Assembly (NCBI RefSeq): GCF_022605725.1
Contig: NC_065552.1
Span: forward strand, 21,718,785 to 21,782,784
From: Anthonomus grandis grandis
Taxonomy: Eukaryota; Arthropoda; Insecta; Coleoptera; Curculionidae
Reading direction: 5' to 3'
Length of the DNA: 64,000 nt
The stretch's first letter is position 1; each line of letters starts with the position of its first letter. The notes under the pieces are model-generated. The model saw only the letters and a program-made list of their open reading frames with translations. It was not told the DNA's origin and searched no databases. The translations under genes were made by a program, and so were the position numbers. This document shows positions 55,880 through 64,000 of the stretch, piece after piece.

Positions 55880-57150
55880 AACTCGACAACAACGTACTTC
55901 TAAAGCAACTGAATGACAAACCAAATACATGAAAGAAACTTCACTAACGACGTAAAAAACTCCGCCTCAGAATGTGAAACGTTAGTTGAAGAATTGCTTA
56001 ACTCCACCAACCTCCCTAAGTTAGTTATAGACAACCTTGTATGTCTTATCGCTGGTTTTGGAACAAAACTTTTTAAAATTTAATGGAAAATTTTTTAATC
56101 AGCAGGACTCGCTATGAGCTCATGCCTTTCACCTTTCTTAAGCGAAGTATTTATGAGCCATTTAGAAAATCAAATTATGGTTAGTAAGTTTTTTAAATTT
56201 ATAATTACATACAAAAGGTATGTCGATGAAATTTTTCTAGTCTGAAGAGAAAACGACGATGATTTGGCGGGATTTTTGAATTTCGTAAATTCTCTTCATA
56301 TTAACATAATTTTTACTTTGGTAAAAGAAGTTAATAAGACTTTACCATTTTTGGATTTACTTCTGACTAGGTACAACAATAGAATAACTTTTGAAGTGTA
56401 CAGAAAACCATCCGCTACGGATAATATTATCCAATTTAATTCCTTTCTCCTGGCCAACACAAGTTTGCTGCTCTTAACTCATTCTTCTATAGATTATTTA
56501 ATTTACCTTTCTCCAATGTAGCCTTTAAAAAAGAGTACAATATATTACAATCTATTGCAATCAACAATAACTTCCCTCTATCAAGTTTCAAAAAACTATA
56601 TTTTAAGTTTTTTAATAAGTACAAGCTTTTGTACCACATTGTACATCGTGGTAATAATAAAACATCGCACGTAATATTAAAAATTTTAGATGCTTAACTT
56701 TGGAGGTATTTCCCACGGGGTGGCGAAATTCTTTAAACCTTTTAACATCTCAATCGCTTTTAAGACTTCTAATCCGTAAGACGAAATCTGGTTAAACCAT
56801 TGGATAAGCCAGATCCGCTTTCGAAATCAGGAGTTTATAGTTTGCATTGTGCCGATTGCCCTACGATTTATGTGGAACAGTCAGGGAGGAAAATTTCAAC
56901 AAGGGTACAAGAACATCTAAGTCTGGTAAACAAGTTTAAAGCCACGGATACTGTCGAGACCAAGTCAGCGTTTACCAAACATTTATTGTCAACAGGTCAT
57001 AATTTTTCCTACCCCAATAATGTGGCAGTGGTTCATGGCTGCCACAAGGGTAAAAAGCTGGATCTTCTAGAGAAGCTAGAGATTACAAGAGTGAAGAAGA
57101 GTCCAGTTTTAATTTGCGTTAACGACGTGTTCAATGTTTGAACCGGGACT
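55880..57150 (+). mobile_element. Penelope-like element fragment, RT end and GIY-YIG
   Basis: The plus strand shows decayed RT blocks: LAMSSCLSPFLSEVFMSHLE (about 56107-56165; the expected motif is G-L-x-M-G-S-x-L-S-P), then KRYVDEIFLV (about 56216-56245; Penelope-type catalytic Y-V-D-D here Y-V-D-E), and NKTLPFLDLLLTRYNNRITF (56334-56395). At 56800-57141 there is a GIY-YIG nuclease domain (GVYSLHCADCPTIYVEQSGR, KISTRVQEHLS). Several stops interrupt the rest. It differs from the copy at 3570-4580. Confidence 0.75.
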
Positions 57151-58188
57151 CATTTTTAATAACATCTTGTAGTCCCCTCCTTTCTTTTGTCAACGCAGCA
57201 AATGGTAACAGTCTTGCTGCAAGGTTGTAGGTTCAAATCTCGATAGTTCCTTTTTACTTTTTTATTATTTTCTTGTATTCAAGTTCTATGTTATTGTTTT
57301 TTATATATTTGTGACGTCAGTTTTTTAAACTTATATTTTACCGTTCAGTGTGTGTGTATATTTGACCCAGTCGTGCGTGTTTTTAACCTTCTTGGGGTAT
57401 ACTTTTTTGAAATCGCGAATATTCGGTTTTTTCCAAATATCTTCGGAACTATTTGGAATTTTTGAAATTTCAACAGGGCGTTTTAATGAGCACCAAATTG
57501 CGCAACTTTGCTTCAATTTAACCGACCTTGTATCTCTTCTAGTTAACGAGATCCCAATGGTGAGGCTCGAATGTGAGACACGCTGTATACCAGTTTTCCG
57601 TCATTTTAAACTTTTGTACATGAGTCCATGTCTTTTGCGTTCCTCTTTATGTGTGTACTCTTTGACAAGTAAGTTTGCTAAATTTTTCTATACTAGGTCA
57701 CTCCATAAACTTTTTGCTTGTTGTCTGAAGATGATCTAACAGACCAACAGCGCTTAGCAGTTTTTAATTAAAAATTACACTAACATATAAAAAGTCGTAT
57801 TACGAGTTAATAGTTCCTTGTCTATTAAGAATATTCCTTGTCTATGAGTTCGAACTTGACCTCAATTTGGACCTCAACGTTACGAATATGATTTGATTAT
57901 TGTCTACAGGTCATCAAAATTAAAATGAATGTTGTGTCGCTCTACAACACTCGCCAGAATTTTTTGCTGATTTTTGCTCATATCGCAAACAATAATAACG
58001 TCTCTGACAACTGTTCAGCCACACATGCATATCAGGGTGCAATATGCTTATGCCAAGTCATGTCGCTTGGTGGCACCACTAGAGATACTAATTTAGCATA
58101 TACGAACAATCATTAATTTCCTGAGAAAGGCGTTTTTTAAAAGTTTATCTCTTTGTGACTCTGCTGCCATCTTACTACTTTATTTCAG
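57151..58188. other. Intron, mostly unassigned
   Basis: Possibly the untranslated end of the Penelope-like copy up to about 57330. Open frames at 57350-57739 and 57925-58116 show no family. GTGAGACACGCTGTATACC near 57570 looks like a transposon terminus without a partner. Confidence 0.4.
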
Positions 58189-58377
58189 ATACCTCAAAGT
58201 TCTAGACCGGCAGCAGCTAAGCCACAAATGGTCAGAAACGTAATGAAACATATTGCTAAATCGGTTGCGAAACCATCCACTTCGAAAGTGGCCCATCCCC
58301 CGTCCCGCAAAACCACCGACCATTCAAAGAAGAACGAGAAACAGAAGTCTGAATCTGTTTTAAATCAAAAGGAAAAG
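58189..58377 (+). CDS. BTB gene, basic Pro/Ser-rich exon
   Basis: Acceptor ACTTTATTTCAG, 63 codons in phase 0, donor AAG|GTAAGT. The peptide is basic and low-complexity (IPQSSRPAAAKPQMVRNVMK, then KSVAKPSTSKVAHPPSRKT and a Lys-rich end). No folded domain is evident; a nuclear localisation or DNA-contact role would suit it. Confidence 0.88.
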
Positions 58378-58431
58378 GTAAGTTTGATGCTGAAGTAAGT
58401 GTTTACCTAACAAGATACGTTTATTTTTCAG

Positions 58432-58665
58432 GAAAAAGAAAAGCCAATACTTAGGAAAGATAACATTGACGATCCTCTTGACTTATTAAAACCTGTATAT
58501 GAAGAAATAACGAAAACAGATCTACCGGTAGCACCGAAGATAATACCATCGCAAAAAGTTAACCCCGGGAAACTTCGAGAAAGAGGAAACATTCCGGTGA
58601 GGAGAACCGCTAATAAAAGAGTCAGAAAACGACGTTACGTTGAGTTGGACGATGAAAAAGACGAG
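58432..58665 (+). CDS. BTB gene, exon ending at a probable GC splice donor
   Basis: Acceptor TTATTTTTCAG, entered in phase 0. The peptide has EKEKPILRKDNIDDPLDLLK and a basic end RVRKRRYVELDDEKDE. An in-frame TGA follows at 58669, four bases after the codon GAG. If the exon ends at GAG|GCATGA (58665) it has 78 codons, ends in phase 0 and joins in frame to the next exon at 58723 across a 57-nt intron. If no splice occurs here the protein stops at 58669 as an isoform ending DEKDEA. The good acceptor and open coding frame of the next exon make the GC-AG reading likely. Confidence 0.75.
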
Positions 58666-58722
58666 GCATGAAAATGAAACAATTTCATAATAAAATGTTT
58701 TTAATATAAATGTTCGTTACAG

Positions 58723-58957
58723 ACATTCCATTCTAGAAAAGGAACGCGCTCCCGACCCAACGTGAAAATTCCAAAGTTTTACCATACGGACTTTGAGGAA
58801 AAAGAAAGCGGAGATGCGACAATTGTACGGGAACCCCACACGCACCAGGACGATCCTCTTATCGGTGTCGAAGTGGAAGAAATTAAGGCCGAACCGGTTG
58901 ATGTCGAAGAGAATGCCATTGAATTGGAAGAAAATATGGTTAATTTCATGGAGCAAG
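58723..58957 (+). CDS. BTB gene, acidic tail exon
   Basis: Acceptor GTTCGTTACAG, 78 codons plus one base, donor CAAG|GTATGT. The peptide starts basic (FHSRKGTRSRPNVKIPKFYH) and turns acidic (IGVEVEEIKAEPVDVEENAI, then ELEENMVNFMEQ). IKAEPVDVE resembles a SUMO-acceptor consensus (hydrophobic, Lys, x, Glu), and acidic tails of this sort often activate or recruit. If the donor is not used, reading continues for ten codons (GMFSTMSF and a stop at 58981). No further exon was found to the right, so the gene either ends so or continues past 64000. Confidence 0.8.
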
Positions 58958-58983
58958 GTATGTTTAGTACAATGAGTTTTTAA

Positions 58984-59229
58984 GTGTGGTTTGAATTCAA
59001 ATTATTAAATTGATACATGCAGAGTGGTTTTATTGATAATGTGGTCACTGTAGAGTTTAGGCTTTTTTGCAAAAAAAACTCCTACTGGATACGTCCCAAG
59101 TGTTTTAAAATAGATAATTCTGATTCGAGTTTTTTGTGACCGAAAATTAATTGAAGCGTAATCTTTGAATGACTTTTTTCTGTTGGCGAAGAAATTCTTT
59201 ATGAAAACTGATAGTTCCTAAACCCTCCG
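58984..59229. other. Intron or 3' flank
   Basis: AT-rich. I see no AATAAA close to the possible stop at 58981, which slightly favours an intron. Confidence 0.4.
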
Positions 59230-60150
59230 GTAGTGTGGGACTTCATGCCCAGTTACCCAGTAAAACTTCCCTGCTGGGTGGTCCTAGTTGGTTTCCTGCA
59301 CTGCGGTCTGCTCTGCAGTCCTATTGTGCCCTAGATTTACTACCATATGTTTATTTCTATTGCTTCTAAAAAGTCCAGTATTTTGCCCAATGGAATAGCT
59401 TGTGATCGCATGTGGATGCATGGTCTGTGAGCAATCCTGTTACCTTTTGTAGTTGATGCCTGGAGTGGCTCAGTATGTTCTCACCCTTCCTGAAGGGCGG
59501 GCTGTCAAAAAATTGTTTGGACAGTTTTAGTTTTGGTAGTTCCAAGTAGTTTTTATGCAGTTCAAGTTCCAACCAGTGTCTGATATTCTTTTTCAGGTTT
59601 TATGGAAACACAGCATGTTGTTTCTGAGTCTATGAGTCTGTTGCTGGCCTTTATTGCAAGTTGGATTACTCCTCTTGCAGCAGTATGCTTGCCCATGAAA
59701 ATATCGGCATATGAAAATATGTGATAGGATTATCTCTGACCTGTTTTGCTCTTTAACTAGGTCTGCGAAATCCTCCCAGCAGTTTTGTACAGTCTTCGGC
59801 CCAGTCTCAAACTGTCCTAAAGCGTTTGTTGCTGCCTGGTCTTCTGTAATGATTGCAAATCGGTTCGGCCCCTTGGCGATACTTCTCCCATCAGTTGGAT
59901 ACAGATTTTACTATAATAAGCATGGACACAGGTCTGGATGTTATAATGTTTGCCTGTAAGTCTGTTGATTCTAGGCCCAGATTCAACGTGAGTTGTCTGC
60001 CCTATTGTCCATCCTCTAGTACTCCCACCGCTACCCCTACCTTTAATCGTATGGGCGCAGTGTACTATATTGCGTAGCCGAGTTGCCTAAGCCGGGTACC
60101 TGCTGTTTCCAGTGGTCCCTTTTCTCCTTGATTACAAAGGGTTTTTCTGG
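59230..60150 (-). mobile_element. RNase H end of a non-LTR retrotransposon, decayed
   Basis: The minus strand near 59740-59860 reads ITEDQAATNALGQFETGPKT followed by VQNCWEDFADLVKEQN, the part of RNase H around its catalytic D-S-Q-A-A (here D-Q-A-A). Near 59380-59500 it reads PPFRKGENILSHSRHQLQKV and TGLLTDHASTCDHKLF, the zinc-containing tail seen in I/R1-type elements. Base composition is less AT-rich than around it. Many stops. Confidence 0.55.
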
Positions 60151-60179
60151 CTATGCCACCTTGGTTATGTCGGTTCTTA

Positions 60180-61020
60180 GTGCTGAACGCTCAAGGTCTC
60201 GTTTCTGCATTACACTCTGAAGCAGGCATTTTTAAAATGGCTCCCATGTATTTTTTATTAGTTTCAACCCCTTTGTGTGAAAAAATTTGTCCCATAAACT
60301 TAACACGCTCGTTTTTAACTCTAAACTTTGACCATCGATTTCGATTTGCCAATATCCATCTTTCATATCGAGAACAGTAAAAAATTTGTATTTGTCCATT
60401 TTACAGCAATATCATCATAAGATGGAATTAGAAAGTGCTCTCCTTGGTTCAAGTCTTTTAGATCCAGGCACAGACGAAAGTCACCATTTGATTTTTAAAC
60501 TATAACCAGAGGGTGTACCCACACTGACGGTTTATCAACTTTGTCTATTATATCTTTTGGCGCTAAGATCATATAACTTTTTTTAAAGTTATATTTCTAA
60601 CAAAATATGAGGCACTCGCCTAATAGCATTTATTTTTGGTTTTATATCTGAACTTACTAGTAAAGTTATATGGTGTTGTGTAGGAAACTAGCCCTTCAAA
60701 AACATTTGAATATTTCCTAACAACCTCTTCTTATGTACTAAACAATTTTTTGTTACATAAAGAATCAATCCTTTTTTTTAATTTAACTTCAAGCATTCTT
60801 GTAAACCTAACAAAGGAATTTGATTTTCAGCGTTAACAATTACAAAAGACACTTTTTCTATGCAATTTTTAACTTTGCAGTTCAATACAAATTAAACTAC
60901 CTAAACATTTAAGTTTGAAATTTGGATTACCATATGACATCAAAATAATATTACTTTTGCTTATAAATACATCTGGAGCAATTTTATTTACAATATAAAA
61001 AAAAGGCATGTTTGTTACCC
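60180..61020 (-). mobile_element. Ty3/Gypsy-type pol fragment
   Basis: The minus strand near 60420-60570 reads APKDIIDKVDKPSVWVHPLV and, after a stop, SNGDFRLCLDLKDLNQGEHF, then DMKDGYWQIEID in another frame (60320-60360). These are the opening blocks of a Ty3/Gypsy reverse transcriptase. Upstream at 60600-61000 a protease-like end (ISKSNIILMSYGNPNFKLKC) and linker (YSNVFEGLVSYTTPYNF) are visible. Broken by stops and frame changes; no LTRs seen. Confidence 0.65.
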
Positions 61021-61027
61021 AATCACA

Positions 61028-62400
61028 GGAAAGAATAAAAAAAAGAAACAATAAAAATATGTTGAAGTTTGTACTTCAGCACATGCAAAGCAGGAAAGGA
61101 AAAAGAAAAAATACAAAATATGTATAAAAATGGAAAATAAAAAGGCTTAACATTCTATGTAATTAAACAGACTATCTATATACTTACTACAAAGACTCTG
61201 CATCATCTATCTACTTTATACTTTCTATAATGGACCTTAAACTGTCAACAAAAATATTGCACCGTTCATGTAAATTAATGTTAATATAATTCTGACATAT
61301 TATATTAATAGGCGATTTAAACAAAATATTAGTCCTAGCGGGATTTACATAAAATAATCTAAAATGCCTAGAGTTTATTCTTGGTACCCGAAAATTTAAT
61401 CTAGCCAAAAGGGTGGGACAGTCAATCTAGTTATGAATAAGGTTATATAAGAATTTTATGGAAAGAATTTCTCTTCTTTTTGCTAAGGGTATAATATTCA
61501 ATTTATTTAAGTATAATATTGACTATCCAAACCTCTTGCCGGAAAGACACCTTCCTTTCTAAACCAGAGATACTTCATAAACTTGCGCAGAAATGCGCTC
61601 AATATCATCAGCTATAAATTGAGTACCAAATTAGAGATCCGTATTCTAATCTTGAGCGCATGTAAGAGAAGAAGAGTAGTTTTAAAGTATTAATATTTTC
61701 AAAATACCGACAGTTTTGATAAATAAAACCCAACAATTGACCCAAGAGTCAGAAGCTATTTTTCCTACATGCTTGGCGAAACTTCATTTCGCATCATAAG
61801 TAATTCTCAGATCGATCGCCTCATCCACTTTGGCTAACACAACGTTATTTGCTTTATAGTCAAAATTGATCGGCAACAGTTTTCTTGGAAATAAGAGAAT
61901 AGAGCACTTACTAACATTCAAATATAGTCTATTGACATTGCACGAATTCTCAACTTTATTATTAAGATTTACCTGAAGGAATTCGCAATCGTCTTCAGCA
62001 TCTATTTTTGTTAAAAATTTTATATCATCCGCAAACAGTAAACTCTGACAAGACAGTAATTTGGCAAGATCGTTTATAAATAATAAAAAGAGAAGCGGGC
62101 CCAAATTAGATCCTTGCGGAACTCCCGAGCATACTTCATATACAGGAGGCTTAAAGCCTTCATATTCCACAAATTGTTTACGACCTTGTAAATAAGATTT
62201 TATTAAAGCAACTAAATCCTTAGAAAAATAAACAAATATTAGCTTATGAAGAAGTACAAAGTGGTCAATTTGGTCAAAAGCTTTGCAGAAATCAAGGTAT
62301 ATTACATCAACCTGACCTCTATTATCCAAATGCTGACACAAATAATCATTTAGGTAATCCAGGTTTACGTTTTTATTACGTACGTTTATTCTAGTTACGT
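61028..62400 (-). mobile_element. Jockey-type non-LTR retrotransposon, 5' truncated
   Basis: The minus-strand frame 61784-62341 holds an RT core: VIYLDFCKAFDQIDHFVLLH, then VPQGSNLGPLLFLLFINDL, catalytic LLFADDIKFL (near 62030) and LYLNVSKCSILLF. After a frame break, the C-terminal part is at 61211-61408 (RLNFRVPRINSRHFRLFYVN). The 3' untranslated end (61028-61210) matches 18676-18985. The 5' edge is near 62400 inside the RT start. Full catalytic block present but no intact protein. Confidence 0.8.
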
Positions 62401-63163
62401 TTTTCTCTATTCAACGGTACCAAAAAAAAATGAAATCGGTAAATGTGTAAGCAAATAGTTAGCGAAAATGTCTAGAAATAATGAATATTTTATTTACGCC
62501 AAACTTTGGTATGTCAAATGGCTACCCCATGGTGTGATACATTATTTTAAAGGGCATTCTTTATGCTATCAAAGGTTGTAAAAAAAATAAAATTGATTGA
62601 CCAAGAAGCAATTGAAAAGCTAAGTGGATAAAGGTGTGAAGCAGCAAAAGTAAATATTTGAGCAAATCGATTTTAAAAATGTACTTCATATTATTAAAGA
62701 AATACAAAAAAAAATCAGAAGTTTTTAAAATATTTACTTTTTTTTGTACTTACCACCTTTATTCACTACATTACTGTCGATAATTTGTTTGTTGATAATG
62801 GTAGTAAGAAACAATACTTTAAATATATTTGCAACGATTACAAATGCTTTTAAACAATCAACTAATAAAAGGACAGTAATTTTGTCAAACCAGACATTAA
62901 CTAAAATTTGTTGTACTTGTCACCTTCATTCAGCTCACACTTGTTATTTTACTTACTCACTGAATATGGATAATGGTACTAAGTACAAGAAATGTATACC
63001 CAAAACAGTAATATACCAGTTTATTTTAAAAATGCGTTGAAGTTTATGTTAAAAAAACTATCAATATGAAAAAGTAAATATTTTATTGTTCTTTGTTGCC
63101 AACACAAAAAATAAAAGCACAAAACTAAAAACAAAAAAAATGTTATTCTGCTGTAAAACTGTT
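62401..63163. other. Unassigned AT-rich interval
   Basis: Small frames (for example 62744-63040) show no family. No repeat ends recognised. Confidence 0.5.
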
Positions 63164-64000
63164 TTATTTTTTCTTTATTTTTTCTTCCTGTGGCATAAGT
63201 TCTTCCTTCTCAATGACATTTTCGTAGAAATATCTGTACTCTTCTTTAAGAAACGCCAATTGCTCCTTTATATTTTCAATTTTTTCCTTAGACAGCTGAC
63301 CACTTTTTCCTGCTCGGGGAAGTCGTAGTGTGGGGTCTGCTTCAAATTGGCGCTTCATTATACACACTTCTTTAAATGGGGCTTCTTCTTCATATGAATC
63401 TTTTTATAGATAATAACCAAATCTTTCAACTTTGATCCATTTTACTGCATCTCTAAATTGAACTTTTCATTAAGTGTGTTTATTTTTCTGTTTACCACTT
63501 TTAGCTGGTTGGGTAAATCAGAAAAAAGGCGAAAATGTGACTCCATATCAACAACGTGGTTATTCTTACTGGCTTTACTCATAATTTCTCTGTACTGGCC
63601 CGGAAGATAAATTGTGCTGTGTTTTCTAAGAACTTTTTCGATTCGACCAAAGTCGCGATCTGAATCCAAAAACGAGTGTCCAACTTCGGGAAACAGTTTA
63701 ACAATAGCAGTTGATATAGCAAATCATCATAAAATTTTTATTCTGGCCTACACATGCATCTGACCAGATTATTAACTGATCTGTTTCCCTTATTGCAGCA
63801 TCAAATTCAATTAAAGTCAGCAAGGAGCTAGCGACTTTCATGCTTCCTCGGTTAGCAATTTCCTCTGTCCAAGTGAAAAAATTTGCTTGATTTCTAGTTG
63901 AAGTGATCGTATGAATACCAAGGTTATAAAACGACATCTGCCGGAGATAAAAGGCTTTTGATGTCGTGAGCCTCGGAAGTGGCATAGTTTGCTGTAAATC
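63164..64000 (-). pseudogene. Decayed DUF7869-type gene copy, running off the right edge
   Basis: The minus strand from the window edge reads DLQQTMPLPRLTTSKAFYLR, TWTEEIANRGSMKVASSLLT and IIWSDACVGQNKNFMMI. After a frame break near 63700 it reads LFPEVGHSFLDSDRDFGRIE. After a stop and another break near 63440 it reads DSYEEEAPFKEV, then PRAGKSGQLSKEKIENIKEQ and FYENVIEKEEL. From memory this order matches a large insect family labelled DUF7869, often multi-copy and probably transposon-linked, with W-S-D-x-C-x-G-Q-N-K-N as its hallmark. At least two frame breaks and one stop make this copy non-functional. The N-terminal half lies beyond 64000. Confidence 0.6.

Noticed and set aside
57350..57739. 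129-codon plus-strand frame
   Set aside because: Cys/Phe/Leu-rich without any recognised domain; intron DNA of the BTB gene.
59592..59730. Possible next BTB exon after TTCTTTTTCAG
   Set aside because: Frame opens in phase 1 for about 40 codons, but it sits on the opposite strand of a non-LTR RNase H remnant and has no donor or similarity to the BTB tail.
1..64000. tRNA, rRNA, CRISPR, operons
   Set aside because: I looked for tRNA A/B-box patterns, rRNA blocks and spaced direct repeats and saw none that hold up; the DNA is clearly eukaryotic.

Overview
The window looks like insect nuclear DNA, AT-rich and dense in transposons. A beetle would fit, but the sequence alone does not fix the order. 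Short 56-57 nt introns, an insect-type BTB gene, BEL/Pao, Penelope, Tc1/mariner, Mutator-like and many decayed non-LTR retrotransposons point the same way. I see no bacterial-style operon, tRNA, rRNA or CRISPR array.

Host genes. At the left edge, on the minus strand, 2065-2170 reads as the first coding exon of a MINDY3-type (FAM188A) deubiquitinase, leaving the window leftwards. An unidentified minus-strand terminal exon lies at 3042-3337. The main host gene runs left to right from about 15.1 kb to beyond 58.9 kb. It encodes a BTB-domain nuclear protein with a Myb/SANT-like exon (15167-15461), a helix-turn-helix exon (26491-26815), a linker exon (26872-27014), two exons that make the BTB domain (34472-34669, 34742-34936), an AT-hook exon (54275-54655) and basic to acidic tail exons (58189-58377, 58432-58665, 58723-58957). 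All reading-frame phases at these junctions agree. One small intron appears to use a GC donor.

Mobile DNA fills the introns and flanks. Two elements look complete and young. The first is a 5,467-bp Mutator-like transposon (38302-43768) with matching terminal inverted repeats, a 9-bp target duplication and a five-exon transposase gene that reads open over 811 codons. The second is a 7,150-bp BEL/Pao retrotransposon (45008-52157) with two apparently identical 394-bp LTRs, a 5-bp target duplication and one open polyprotein of 1,859 codons. The BEL element sits in the end of a mariner-like transposase gene, and the Mutator-like element lies just upstream of that gene; both are in the 19.3-kb intron that splits the BTB domain from the AT-hook.

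Older layers: Tc1 elements at 16134-17631, 18281-21345 and 27298-27985; mariner-like elements at 5812-7308, 11733-14170, 34000-34390 and 43866-45007; Penelope-like fragments with GIY-YIG domains at 3570-4580 and 55880-57150; a piggyBac scrap; a Ty3/Gypsy scrap; and more than ten non-LTR fragments. Several are nested: a non-LTR remnant is split by a Tc1 that carries two non-LTR insertions (17.9-21.6 kb), and a plus-strand non-LTR copy is split by a minus-strand one (28.0-31.7 kb). The right edge holds a decayed minus-strand copy of an insect gene family I recall as DUF7869.

All family calls come from reading motifs and from memory; no database search was run. Boundaries of decayed elements are approximate.
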